DNA of 44,109 nucleotides, from positions 1 to 44,109 of IMG/VR virus record IMGVR_UViG_3300045453_000097; one strand, given 5' to 3'. Positions 33,579-41,514 of this stretch are shown piece by piece; the stretch's first letter is position 1, and the number at the start of each line of letters is the position of its first letter. The notes below the pieces were generated by a model. That model made no database searches and was not told the origin of the DNA. It saw nothing but the letters and a program-made list of their open reading frames with translations. The translations under genes and the position numbers were made by a program. The DNA is from a virus.

Positions 33579-34271
33579 ATGGCCCTCGGACACAACACAA
33601 AGCACCTGATGGACGTCACCAGCACGTCCTACAGTGACATCGCACAGCACTGCGGGACCGATCCTCAGGCGATCCAGGCACTCGTCAAGCGCAACAGTTC
33701 AAAGAGCAACTTTGCGACCGGTATTGCCAGTTATTTCAAAGTGCCGCTTGATCTTTTGATCAACGGAAGTGAATCGGCAATCGACCAGTATCTAACACAG
33801 GCCAAAAAAGAGAGGCAATCGGCCGAATACCCTACAACCCCGACCGAGGAATTGCGCGAACCAAAGACTGTGCAGTATCTTCCCGCCATACCAGTGACGC
33901 ATACGCTTAACGCTGGAAATGGGGAGTTTTGTAGCATGCAGTTGTTATCGGAGGGCGGCCAGATCTTGTGGCCGTTGGTCACCAAGGACGCCTATGCACT
34001 CAAGGTGCAGGGTGATCACCTGGCGCCCCGCGCTCGGCACGGTGAGTACCTTCTGATCGATCCCATCGCAGAGTACAGCGCAGGCGACGAAGTTGCAGCA
34101 CAATTGGCACATCCTGACGCGGTGTACGTGGGGGTTTACCTGTACCAACGCGATGGGCTGTTTTATTTCGAGGATATCAACCTGTCCGGAAAGAAGACGA
34201 GCATTTCCGAGACCGATATTCTGAATATCCACCTGATTGCGGGGTATGCCAAGAATCACATGCGCCGCTAA
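33579..34271 (+). CDS. S24-type phage repressor (CI-like) lacking Ser and Lys of the protease dyad, 230 aa
   Basis: N-terminal HTH (about 8-60: 'STSYSDIAQHCGTDPQAIQA'), linker, then an S24/LexA-fold C-terminal domain ('DAYALKVQGDHLAPRARHGE ... YLLIDP'). In self-cleaving relatives the GDxM/L position carries Ser (G-D-S-M); here it is His147 (G-D-H-L). The Lys position in 'V-K-R-x-x-x-x-R-D-G' is Gly185 ('YVGVYLYQRDG'). So the fold is kept but the autoprotease is probably dead. It faces the cro-like gene and is likely the master repressor binding the six operator sites. Confidence 0.8.
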   Translation: MALGHNTKHLMDVTSTSYSDIAQHCGTDPQAIQALVKRNSSKSNFATGIASYFKVPLDLLINGSESAIDQYLTQAKKERQSAEYPTTPTEELREPKTVQYLPAIPVTHTLNAGNGEFCSMQLLSEGGQILWPLVTKDAYALKVQGDHLAPRARHGEYLLIDPIAEYSAGDEVAAQLAHPDAVYVGVYLYQRDGLFYFEDINLSGKKTSISETDILNIHLIAGYAKNHMRR

Positions 34272-34287
34272 TTAATAAGGAGTAGCG

Positions 34288-34506
34288 GTGCTATTGAAAG
34301 TCGTTGGCTTCCTGGTCATGACTCCTTCTTTGCTGGCCTTCTTTCTGGGGGCCGGCCTTCAGGCGTTGATCCTGTTCATCATCGGCGCCCTGTGCTACTA
34401 CCTGGGCGCCCGCAGCGCTGGCCGAGAGCCCTGCCCCCATTGCGCCGAGCCGGTCTTGAAGGCCGCCAAAGTCTGCCCCCATTGCAAACGAGACATTGCA
34501 CGCTGA
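34288..34506 (+). CDS. membrane protein with C-terminal zinc ribbon, 72 aa
   Basis: GTG start with AAGGAG 5 bases upstream. Two hydrophobic segments (VVGFLVMTPSLLAFFLGAGL and ALILFIIGALCYYLGA), then a cytoplasmic-type zinc ribbon, CPHC-x10-CPHC. It follows the repressor by 16 bases and so may be made in the lysogen; a role in superinfection exclusion is a guess. No named family. Confidence 0.65.
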   Translation: MLLKVVGFLVMTPSLLAFFLGAGLQALILFIIGALCYYLGARSAGREPCPHCAEPVLKAAKVCPHCKRDIAR

Positions 34507-34548
34507 GCGCTGCATTGCAGCAACGCAAAGGTGTCGCTTTGTGTCGCC

Positions 34549-34618
34549 CATCAACGTTAGTTGACAACATCCGTTGATGTAAATAGACTCGCCCCCAGCA
34601 ACACAACAATTGTTGTTG
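34549..34618. promoter_or_regulatory. second group of three operator-like sites
   Basis: Same AAC-N4-GTTGATG motif as near the repressor. Site D 34549-34562 (minus, AACTAACGTTGATG), site E 34566-34579 (plus, AACATCCGTTGATG, one base from site B), site F 34605-34618 (plus, AACAATTGTTGTTG). D overlaps the -35, E lies in the promoter spacer, F after the start point. Confidence 0.65.
34561..34589 (+). promoter_or_regulatory. rightward early promoter (PR-like)
   Basis: TTGACA (34561-34566, 6/6), 17-bp spacer, TAGACT (34584-34589, 4/6). It reads into the overlapping early gene chain that starts at 34631. The promoter is buried in operator sites D and E, so it should be shut by the repressor. Confidence 0.7.
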
Positions 34619-34630
34619 ATTGGGGGTCAA

Positions 34631-34978
34631 GTGACATCTGCTACCAAACAGGCGCCCCACGAGCGCCATATCAACGCTGAGCACCTGCAACTGGTGCTCT
34701 TCACACGTCGGCTGCGACAGCTGACGGCGTACAGCGGCCCTCAGTGGGCAGCGATCAGCAACGGTCACGACACGCTGGGCATGGGTTGCCCGCGGCGACC
34801 ACACGACGCCCGCATGCAGCGCGTGCTGAAGCACCCTCCCCTATTCCGCCCCGGCAATCGGCTGACGCCCGAGCTGGTGCAGCGCGTGCGAATGACCTAC
34901 GGCCTGCCCGAGGTCAAGGCCACGTGGCACTGCGGCTTTAAGGCGCTGTTGGCTGAGCTGACTCAGCGGAGGGCATGA
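34631..34978 (+). CDS. hypothetical early protein, 115 aa, GTG start
   Basis: Starts at GTG (MTSATKQAPHERHINAEHLQ) with GGGGG before it; a TTG seven codons earlier is less likely since it lies in operator site F. The product is basic and helical, with 'RRLRQLTAYSGPQWAAISNG' and 'LVQRVRMTYGLPEVKATWHC'. I do not recognise it. First gene of the rightward operon. Confidence 0.6.
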   Translation: MTSATKQAPHERHINAEHLQLVLFTRRLRQLTAYSGPQWAAISNGHDTLGMGCPRRPHDARMQRVLKHPPLFRPGNRLTPELVQRVRMTYGLPEVKATWHCGFKALLAELTQRRA

Positions 34979-34979
34979 C

Positions 34980-35201
34980 ATGGCCGCCCATGAAATCACC
35001 TCGCCACCCAGCCGGCAGGCCGCGCTGAACGATCCCCGCTGGGCACCGAAGCTGTGCGCTTACGACGTCACCTGCAGGCTGGCCAACGGCAGCACCACTC
35101 AGGTGGTGACCATCGCGGCCAACAGCTCGGCCGCGATCAACAACCTGGACGTGGCCTTTGAGGGCCAGCTCAGCGGCGTGAAAGTGAGGACGCTGTGCTG
35201 A
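34980..35201 (+). CDS. hypothetical early protein, 73 aa
   Basis: Good ribosome site (GGAGGG, 7 bases). MAAHEITSPPSRQAALNDPR then a beta-like 'CRLANGSTTQVVTIAANSSA' ending VRTLC. No motif known to me. It overlaps the next start by 7 bases. Confidence 0.6.
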   Translation: MAAHEITSPPSRQAALNDPRWAPKLCAYDVTCRLANGSTTQVVTIAANSSAAINNLDVAFEGQLSGVKVRTLC

Positions 35202-35383
35202 AGTGGCTCGCCAACCTTGAGCGCCGCCTGCGCGTGGCCTGGATCGACCGGCGCATTGCCTCGGTGCAGTTTGACTGCGTCGTGACCGAGGCCGAGCTGC
35301 GCAGCGCCCCCGAGCGGCTGCAGCTGTACCAGCAGACGCTGCAGGCCCTGCGCCTGAAGCGCCAAGAGGTGCTGCGGAGCTGA
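35195..35383 (+). CDS. hypothetical helical protein, 62 aa
   Basis: GTG start after GAGGA, overlapping the previous stop. All-helical, basic (MLKWLANLERRLRVAWIDRR ... LYQQTLQALRLKRQEVLRS). No family seen. Confidence 0.6.
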   Translation: MLKWLANLERRLRVAWIDRRIASVQFDCVVTEAELRSAPERLQLYQQTLQALRLKRQEVLRS

Positions 35384-35388
35384 CGGCC

Positions 35389-35649
35389 ATGGCCTGCAAG
35401 TCCTTCACCCCTGAAGAGATGCACCAGGCCTGGCAGCAAGCCCGCCGCCACACATGGCCCGCCACGTTTGATGAGGCCATGAACGACCCGATCTATTTCC
35501 GCCTGATCCGCGCCAAGGCCTCGTGCATGCACCGCGCACGCGAAGCCCAGGTCCGACAGGCATCCCGCCGGCGGCTGCCGGTAACCCCAATCACCCCACC
35601 GGTGCTTGACTTCAAGAGGCTGGCTGCTGGTGAGCGTGATGAAGACTGA
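35389..35649 (+). CDS. hypothetical protein, 86 aa
   Basis: MACKSFTPEEMHQAWQQARR, then 'RAKASCMHRAREAQVRQASR' and an acidic end (GERDED). Basic and helical. No recognised domain. Ends 13 bases before the HD-hydrolase start. Confidence 0.55.
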   Translation: MACKSFTPEEMHQAWQQARRHTWPATFDEAMNDPIYFRLIRAKASCMHRAREAQVRQASRRRLPVTPITPPVLDFKRLAAGERDED

Positions 35650-35662
35650 CATGGAGGCGTGC

Positions 35663-36292
35663 ATGCCCTGGATCGTCATGTCCGATGGCCAAGAGTTGGC
35701 CCTGCAGTACCCGCGTGTGGGCGACATCTGCATTGAGCAGATCGCGCACCACCTGGCGCAGATCAACCGGTTCACCGGTGCAGCGGCACGGCCCTACAGC
35801 GTGGCCGAGCACTCGCTGGTGGTGGCTGACCTGATGCGTGACTGCTTCGGCGCGAGTGCTGAAGCCCAGTTCTGTGCGCTGATGCACGACGCCCACGAGG
35901 CCATCACCAACGATGTGGCCACGCCCAGCAAGTCGCGCATCGGTGCGGGCTGGGATCTCTTTGAAAGTGAGTTTGCGTGCCTGGTGGCCCAGCGCTTTGA
36001 CATGCGCGAAGCCCTGGTGCGCTACGCCAGCGAGATCCGGGCATGCGACCGCATGGCGCTGTACATCGAGCGCCACCAGTTGCTGCCAGCGGTACAGCCC
36101 AACGGCCAGCCCTGCACCCCGTGGCCAGTGCTGGCCCGCGTGACGGCACCGAGTCACATCAACCTGCGCAGCACAGAGCGGGACGAGGCCACATGGCGCC
36201 ATTGGCGCGATGCCTTCCTGATTCGCTTTGCCGAGCTGGACGCAGCCCGCCTGCTTGAGCGGTCGAAAGGAGCCACCCAGTGCTTCGCTTGA
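35663..36292 (+). CDS. HD-domain phosphohydrolase (YfbR-like), 209 aa
   Basis: Family pattern: 'PRVGDICIEQIAHHLAQINR', 'YSVAEHSLVVADLM', metal-binding His-Asp in 'LMHDAHEAITNDVATPSK', and a later conserved Asp in 'EIRACDRMALYIERH'. Such enzymes hydrolyse deoxynucleotides and help tune the dNTP pool during replication. The start is chosen because GGAGG lies 5 bases upstream (MPWIVMSDGQ); the frame is open 19 codons earlier. Followed by a 13-base overlap with the next gene. Confidence 0.8.
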   Translation: MPWIVMSDGQELALQYPRVGDICIEQIAHHLAQINRFTGAAARPYSVAEHSLVVADLMRDCFGASAEAQFCALMHDAHEAITNDVATPSKSRIGAGWDLFESEFACLVAQRFDMREALVRYASEIRACDRMALYIERHQLLPAVQPNGQPCTPWPVLARVTAPSHINLRSTERDEATWRHWRDAFLIRFAELDAARLLERSKGATQCFA

Positions 36293-36606
36293 TCGACAAG
36301 GCGCGCGCGTCTCGCGTGGTGGCGCAGGCCATGAGCCGTGTGCGGCTGCACACCGCCATTCACATCCAGCGCGGCGAGAACCCGAACACCAAGTGGATCG
36401 CCATGCCAGGCAACCGGCTGGAGCTGGCCTGCACAGGCTGGCAGATCGTCATTGAGCGGCGCAACGTCATCTTCCAGGGCCAGCGCACGGTCTACATCGG
36501 CCTGAACCCCGAAGGCGACGAGGTCGCCGCCAGCATCACCGACCTTCAACAAGTCAAACAGGCCGTCGAGCGCATGGCCGCTGATCGTCAGGAGTTTCAA
36601 CTGTGA
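36280..36606 (+). CDS. hypothetical protein, 108 aa
   Basis: GTG start with AAAGGAG 7 bases upstream. MLRLIDKARASRVVAQAMSR, then beta segments 'LELACTGWQIVIERRNVIFQ', ends DRQEFQL. No recognised family. Its stop overlaps the ParB-like start (GTGA). Confidence 0.55.
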   Translation: MLRLIDKARASRVVAQAMSRVRLHTAIHIQRGENPNTKWIAMPGNRLELACTGWQIVIERRNVIFQGQRTVYIGLNPEGDEVAASITDLQQVKQAVERMAADRQEFQL

Positions 36607-38870
36607 GTCCCAGCCCCAACCTTGAGTTCTTCCCCGTCACTGGCGCACGTCGTGTGCCGCTGGACCTGATCCAGCCTGGCCAGTACCAGCCCCGCAAGCA
36701 CTTCGACACGATCAAGATGTCGGAGCTGACCGAGTCAGTGCGCCAGCACGACGTGATGCAGCCCATCCTGCTGCGCCCCATTGGCACAGCCACGGGCGAC
36801 AAGCAGCGGTTTGAGATCGTGGCCGGTGAGCGCCGCTGGCGTGCCAGCAAGGCCGCCATGCGGGAAGACATCCCGGCCGTGGTGCGCGAGCTGACGCTGA
36901 TGCAAGTGCTGGAGCTGCAGGCGATCGAGAACATTCAGCGCGAAGACCTGCACCCAATGGAAGAGGCCTACAGCTTCGACCTGTTGCTGAACCCACCCGA
37001 GGGGCTGCCGGGCTACACCGTCGAGCAGATTGCCGAGAAGGTGGGCAAGAGCACGACCCATGTGCGGCGGCGCTTGGTGCTGTGCCAGCTGATCCCCCAG
37101 GCGGCCAAGGCTTTCACCGATGGCCTGCTGACCCTGCAGACCGCGCTGACCGTCGCACGCATGCCCGTGCCCATCCAGGGCAAGGCCTTCCCCAAGATCA
37201 TGGCCACGCGGGCGGACGATACCAAGCAGGTGGCTCACCGCGATGCCGAGAAGATCGTGCAGGGCGCCTTCATGCTGCGCCTGGCCAACGCGCCATTCCC
37301 GATTAAGGACGCCACCCTGGTGCCTGATGCTGGCGGCTGCAACGTGTGCCCCAAGCGCACTGGTGCCTGCCCTGACCTGTTTGACGACGTGGCCGAGGCC
37401 GACACCTGCACCGACCCCGACTGCTTTGACGGCAAGCAGCTGGCCCACAACGAGCGCCGCAAGGCCGAGGCCCGCGCCGATGGCATCGAGGTGATGGACG
37501 GCAAGAAGGCCACAGCGCTGCTGAAGTTTGGCCCCGACAGCGCACAGTTGAATGCCGACTATGTCTACATGGACGAGCCGCTGGAAGAGCTGACCGGCAG
37601 CAAGAGCAGCCTGCACAAGCTGCTGGGCACCCTACTTAAGCCATCGGCACTGTACGAGCACCCACGCGACAAGACGCTGCGCGAGATCGTCCACACCCAC
37701 AAGGCCCGCGAGGTGCTGAAAGAGCAAGGCCTGCTGATGCACCGCCCCACCAAGGGCGACAAGGCCGCGGCGGCCAGCCTGGTGGCACCTGATCCAGGCA
37801 AAGGCAGCAACAAGGCCAACACCAAGCCCCAGCAGCCCGACAGCGCACAAGCGGCGGCAGCCCAGAAGGAGGCTGAGAAGGCCGAGCAGCGCAAGAAGCT
37901 GGAGGCCCAGTGGCGGCGCCAGTTGTTCACCGCGCTGCACAACGAGATGCACGACAACGACCGTGCGGCCGGCATGCTGGTGCGGGAGGCCGTGTGCATG
38001 CTGGGTGAGCGGGTGTTGACCCTGGCCAACTGGGATGTGCTGGACGAGCTGTGGGGCTGGACCGAGGCCGATCTGATCAGCCCCTTCAACACCGCGATCG
38101 GCCTGCGCCTGGAAGCCGTGACCAAGGACATGCACCAGGGCCAGCTGATGATCCTGCTGGCGCAGCTGGCTCTGATCCCCGACCTGGAGCCGCACGAGGA
38201 CGACTACGACGCGCCCGAGGCCTTGTTGATCTGCCGCGTGTCTGATGAGGCCGAGGCTGACTTTGATCCTGAGTATCAATTCGACTGGCGTGCCATGCGC
38301 ACCTGCGCCCTCAGCGCTCTCTCCCCCCGCAAGGCCAAGGGCCAGAAGACCAGCAAAACACCAATCCCCCCCACCAATGAACCGACCCCGGCAGGGGGGC
38401 CACAAGGCAGCGCCAGCCAGGAAAGCGAGCCCGGCAAGCCGGACTCGCCAGAGGACACCATCCAGGCGCCTTCGGCGCAGAGCTCAAAGGAGTACAGAAG
38501 TGATCTGGCCCACTGGGTGGGCCAGATGGTGAAGGTAAAGGGGTCCAAGCGCCTGGGTGAGGTCGTGGAGATTGAACCCAACGGCGACCTGCTGGTCGCC
38601 TTCGCCAGCGGGGCTGAGGGCACGCGCAACATCTTCCTGCATGGCAGCAGTGAGCTGACCGTGCTGCCCAAACAGCAGCCCCCAGTCTTCACTGTGGGCA
38701 CGGCTGTGTACTGCAACCGCATCGGCCAAAGCGGGGAAGTGACTGCGCTCACCGAAGACGGTCAGATCACCTGGCAAACAAAGCCTTGCGCTCAAAGCGC
38801 ATGGCCATTTCCAGTCACCATACACAACCAGCACCACAGCACGCTGAAGGTTCTGGCAGCGGGAGGCTGA
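36603..38870 (+). CDS. ParB/Srx-type protein with Cys-rich domain and C-terminal KOW-like part, 755 aa
   Basis: N-terminal ParB fold: 'LIQPGQYQPRKHFDTIKMSE', 'GERRWRAS' (75-82), 'ENIQREDLHPMEEAYSFDLL' (about 109-128). HTH near 137-165 ('YTVEQIAEKVGKSTTHVRRR'). A Cys-rich stretch at about 240-275 ('GGCNVCPKRTGACPDLFDDV ... CTDPDCFDGK'), typical of ParB-like proteins of integrative elements. An Ala/Lys-rich linker and a beta domain at the end (about 640-700, 'GQMVKVKGSKRLGEVVEIEP'). No ParA is present in the window, so a DNA-binding/nuclease or regulatory role is as likely as partition. Confidence 0.8.
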   Translation: MSPSPNLEFFPVTGARRVPLDLIQPGQYQPRKHFDTIKMSELTESVRQHDVMQPILLRPIGTATGDKQRFEIVAGERRWRASKAAMREDIPAVVRELTLMQVLELQAIENIQREDLHPMEEAYSFDLLLNPPEGLPGYTVEQIAEKVGKSTTHVRRRLVLCQLIPQAAKAFTDGLLTLQTALTVARMPVPIQGKAFPKIMATRADDTKQVAHRDAEKIVQGAFMLRLANAPFPIKDATLVPDAGGCNVCPKRTGACPDLFDDVAEADTCTDPDCFDGKQLAHNERRKAEARADGIEVMDGKKATALLKFGPDSAQLNADYVYMDEPLEELTGSKSSLHKLLGTLLKPSALYEHPRDKTLREIVHTHKAREVLKEQGLLMHRPTKGDKAAAASLVAPDPGKGSNKANTKPQQPDSAQAAAAQKEAEKAEQRKKLEAQWRRQLFTALHNEMHDNDRAAGMLVREAVCMLGERVLTLANWDVLDELWGWTEADLISPFNTAIGLRLEAVTKDMHQGQLMILLAQLALIPDLEPHEDDYDAPEALLICRVSDEAEADFDPEYQFDWRAMRTCALSALSPRKAKGQKTSKTPIPPTNEPTPAGGPQGSASQESEPGKPDSPEDTIQAPSAQSSKEYRSDLAHWVGQMVKVKGSKRLGEVVEIEPNGDLLVAFASGAEGTRNIFLHGSSELTVLPKQQPPVFTVGTAVYCNRIGQSGEVTALTEDGQITWQTKPCAQSAWPFPVTIHNQHHSTLKVLAAGG

Positions 38871-38871
38871 C

Positions 38872-39048
38872 ATGCAGCTGGTTCACACCCCACCACGTGA
38901 AGAAGAGCGCCAGCAGGCCCGTGAGGCCCTGGCCCGCATGCTCGCCCGCAGCTTGTTTGCCGAGTGGCTGGCTGAGCAGGCCAAAGCGGGCAACATCCCC
39001 CAGGATGCTGTCGCGGCCATGCAGACCACCGACGAGGCCGCACCATGA
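38872..39048 (+). CDS. small hypothetical protein, 58 aa
   Basis: ATG two bases after the ParB-like stop with GGGAGG just upstream. MQLVHTPPREEERQQAREAL, an acidic/basic helix, ends QTTDEAAP. ATGA overlap with the next gene. No family recognised. Confidence 0.6.
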   Translation: MQLVHTPPREEERQQAREALARMLARSLFAEWLAEQAKAGNIPQDAVAAMQTTDEAAP

Positions 39049-39569
39049 AGCGCCGACATCACCATCGCGGCCTGTGCCCACGGGAGCAGGCCCGGCGTGA
39101 ACGCGAACGGCAGGACCAGATCCACCGCAACCCGCTGACCGGTGGCTACGCACGCCACATTGCGGTGCAGCGCATCAGCTCTTACTGCCGCAGCGTGCAG
39201 ATTGGCCTGTACCAGCAGACCCCAGGCCAAGACGCCACGAAGTACCTGGCCAAGCTGGGCTGGCTGATCGCCCTGGCCACCGAGGCCGAGCTGCAAGGCG
39301 CCGGCATCACCACCGAGCTGCGCCGCCTGCACGGTGGTCTGCGCCAGATCCAGGACGCATGCCTGCGCGGCTACAAGTGGCCAGACATCCATCCGGCCGG
39401 CATGGACCAGCTCGTGGACTTGGCCGTCGAGACGGTCACCAAGCTGCCAGCACACGCCCTGACCTTCATGCCTGGCGCCAACCACTTCGAGGCCGAGATC
39501 CTGCAGCACAAGGTCACGGCTTCGTCCATCAGCGGCGCTGAGATCTATCAGGAGGTGGCCAATGGCTGA
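39045..39569 (+). CDS. hypothetical protein, 174 aa
   Basis: Very basic start (MKRRHHHRGLCPREQARRER), then helical 'YLAKLGWLIALATEAELQGA' and 'GAEIYQEVANG'. The middle contains 'IHPAGMDQLVDLAVETVTKL'. No known domain seen. Overlaps both neighbours (4 and 8 bases), so it belongs to the early chain. Confidence 0.6.
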   Translation: MKRRHHHRGLCPREQARRERERQDQIHRNPLTGGYARHIAVQRISSYCRSVQIGLYQQTPGQDATKYLAKLGWLIALATEAELQGAGITTELRRLHGGLRQIQDACLRGYKWPDIHPAGMDQLVDLAVETVTKLPAHALTFMPGANHFEAEILQHKVTASSISGAEIYQEVANG

Positions 39570-40590
39570 GAACACCAAGATCGAATGGACGGATCACACG
39601 TTCAATCCGTGGACTGGGTGCACGAAGGTGTCGCCTGGATGTGATCACTGCTATGCCGAAGGCTGGAGCAAGCGTGCAGGTGACAAGGTCGGCAAGTGGG
39701 GGTCAGGCGCACCGCGAGTCCGCACCACGCCGGCAAACTGGGCCAAGCCGCTCAAGTGGCAAGCGAATGCTGCCTCGTTTATGGCCGAGCATGGCCGGCG
39801 TCAGCGCGTGTTTTGCGCCAGCCTGGCGGACGTGTTTGACAACGAGGTGCCGCCAGCTTGGCGCGCTGAACTGTTTGCCCTGATCGCAGCAACGCCGGAC
39901 CTCGATTGGCTGCTGCTCACCAAGCGCATCGGCAACGTAGCCAAGATGATCGAGGCGCCGGGTATGCAGAAGTGTGGTTTGCCTGAGAACGTCTGGCTTG
40001 GAGCCACCATCACCAGCCAGGCCGAGGCCGACCGCGACATCCCGAAGCTGCTGTCCGTGCCTGCTAAGGTGCGGTTCCTATCCATGGAGCCGCTACTCGG
40101 GCCAGTGCAACTCAGCCTTTGCGACTGCGACCAAGGCAGCATGCCAGGGCCTGGTGGGGTGGGCGGTGTCACCTGCCCGCGTTGCCAGGGTGCCGGCGGC
40201 CAAAATTTGGACTGGGTCATAGTCGGCGGCGAGAGCGGCCCCGGTGCACGCCCCATGCACCCTGACTGGGCCCGCAGCCTGCGCGATCAGTGCGCATCGG
40301 CCGGCGTGCCATTCCTGTTCAAGCAGTGGGGCAACTGGCGAGCCGCCGTGTGGTTTGACGGACCCGACGCCGAGCTTGATGAAGGTGATGACTTCATTGA
40401 CCTGGACCGCGTCAACCATCAATTCCTGGCCGCAGACGGACGTACATGGGATACCAGCGGTGGACGTCACATGTACCCGCCGCTGCCGCTTGGCCACTGG
40501 TGTCTGATGGTCAACGAAGGAAAGAAGGCAGCAGGCCGCCTGCTGGACGGTGTCGAGCACAACAGATTCCCGGAGCTGCGCTATGGCTGA
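39562..40590 (+). CDS. phage Gp37/Gp68 family protein (DUF5131), 342 aa
   Basis: Family start 'TKIEWTDHTFNPWTGCTKVS', with Cys20, Cys27 and Cys30 (C-x6-C-x2-C) forming a probable iron-sulfur or metal site, then 'LADVFDNEVPPAWRAELFAL', 'LDWLLLTKRIGN', 'VIVGGESGPGARPMHPDWAR' and 'PFLFKQWGNW'. Known only as a conserved mobile-element protein; some describe it as radical-SAM-like. A Cys insert (CDCDQGSMPG ... TCPRCQG) around residue 190-213 is an extra zinc ribbon. Confidence 0.85.
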   Translation: MAENTKIEWTDHTFNPWTGCTKVSPGCDHCYAEGWSKRAGDKVGKWGSGAPRVRTTPANWAKPLKWQANAASFMAEHGRRQRVFCASLADVFDNEVPPAWRAELFALIAATPDLDWLLLTKRIGNVAKMIEAPGMQKCGLPENVWLGATITSQAEADRDIPKLLSVPAKVRFLSMEPLLGPVQLSLCDCDQGSMPGPGGVGGVTCPRCQGAGGQNLDWVIVGGESGPGARPMHPDWARSLRDQCASAGVPFLFKQWGNWRAAVWFDGPDAELDEGDDFIDLDRVNHQFLAADGRTWDTSGGRHMYPPLPLGHWCLMVNEGKKAAGRLLDGVEHNRFPELRYG

Positions 40591-40876
40591 TTACATCGAC
40601 CAAGTGCGTTGCCTTGACTGCCAGCACATGACCATCCGCCCACACCCCGGCACGGTCGAACAGCGGTCACGCAAGGCCGCCGCTGAGATCACCACCCAGC
40701 GCGGCTTTGTGCGGTGCTTGCGAGGAGACCACTACCGCTTCCTGTCGCCTGTGCAGCAGCGCGACTGACACCGCTTTGCCAAGGCCGAGGCTGAGCTCAT
40801 CGCACGCCGCGAAGCCTGGATGTCCAAGCCCCGCGACACATCCACCACCGAGCAACCCGAAGAGGCCCAGGCATGA
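40583..40876 (+). pseudogene. small Cys-containing protein split by an in-frame TGA
   Basis: Starts MADYIDQVRCLDCQHMTIRP (overlaps the Gp37/Gp68 stop by 8 bases) and meets a TGA at 40766-40768 after 'SPVQQRD'. The same frame continues without another stop as 'HRFAKAEAELIARREAWMSK' and stops at 40876, overlapping the next ATG in ATGA style. The coding-like tail and the overlap say the full gene was 97 codons and the TGA is secondary, most simply a TGC or TGG changed by one base (Cys or Trp before HRF). The first part alone is 61 aa and may still be made. Confidence 0.7.
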
Positions 40877-41205
40877 GACACCTGCTCATCACCCAATGCG
40901 CCGATGACCGCCTGTGGTACAGCCGCATGGTTGGCCATGCGGTACCACTGCTGACCGATCTGACCGCCAGCGAGGGCGTCTGGCTATCGCGCGAACCCAG
41001 CGGATACACCAACATCGTCAAGCAGGGCGACGCCCTTCCGCTTCCACCTGGCCACCTGCCCGTGCACCGCGACATGCTGATCCAGCGTGGCGACTTCGTG
41101 CGGCGCGATCACGCCTGGATCGGCACCACGCCCGATGAATGGGGCACCTCGGTGGGCACACGACTGGTGGTTCGCCCGCAGCCACATGGGGGTGCGGGAT
41201 GCTGA
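40873..41205 (+). CDS. hypothetical protein, 110 aa
   Basis: MRHLLITQCADDRLWYSRMV, then beta-rich 'EPSGYTNIVKQGDALPLPPG' and 'GDFVRRDHAWIGTTPDEWGT'. Complete; starts in the ATGA overlap with the interrupted gene. Ends GGAGC. No family recognised. Confidence 0.6.
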   Translation: MRHLLITQCADDRLWYSRMVGHAVPLLTDLTASEGVWLSREPSGYTNIVKQGDALPLPPGHLPVHRDMLIQRGDFVRRDHAWIGTTPDEWGTSVGTRLVVRPQPHGGAGC

Positions 41206-41384
41206 CGCCGGACCTCTTCGATGGTCGCCTGCTGCCGGAGGTGCCCTACCCGCACGGGATGCTGCTGAGAGCCAGCGGCACATGGCACCAGATCTGTAGT
41301 CGTTGCACAAGCGTGTACAGCTTCGACGCGGTACTGCCCGCCACCTGGCTTGGCGCATACGACTTTCAAGAGGCCAGCCCGTGA
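41199..41384 (+). CDS. hypothetical protein, 61 aa
   Basis: Starts at ATG overlapping the previous stop by 7 bases. MLTPDLFDGRLLPEVPYPHG ... TWHQICSRCTSVYSFDAVLP; one C-x-x-C (CSRC). No known family. Overlaps the next GTG. Confidence 0.55.
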   Translation: MLTPDLFDGRLLPEVPYPHGMLLRASGTWHQICSRCTSVYSFDAVLPATWLGAYDFQEASP

Positions 41385-41485
41385 TCACCTGGCTCACCTT
41401 TGCTGGCCTGGCCCTGGTGGTCGGCTACCCCCGCGCCGCTGGCGTGTTTGTCTGCATGGCGGCCGCTGCTGCCTTTAACCCATGA
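41381..41485 (+). CDS. tiny membrane protein, 34 aa
   Basis: GTG start in a GTGA overlap. Nearly all hydrophobic: MITWLTFAGLALVVGYPRAA then GVFVCMAAAAAFNP, i.e. one or two short membrane spans. Too short for any length-based search; supported by the 4-base overlap on both sides. Confidence 0.5.
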   Translation: MITWLTFAGLALVVGYPRAAGVFVCMAAAAAFNP

Positions 41486-41514
41486 GCTGGGCAAAGCCTG
41501 GCGGAAAGGAAATC

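Noticed and set aside
34511-34523. GCTGC-ATT-GCAGC hairpin after the zinc-ribbon gene
   Set aside because: Only 5 bp and without a U-tract; not counted as a terminator.
36603-38870. Plasmid-type ParABS partition locus
   Set aside because: No ParA gene and no clear parS palindrome seen; the phage has an integrase and sits at a tRNA.
40766-40768. TGA as a selenocysteine codon
   Set aside because: No SECIS-like hairpin is evident after it and the protein type is not a known selenoprotein; a point mutation is simpler.
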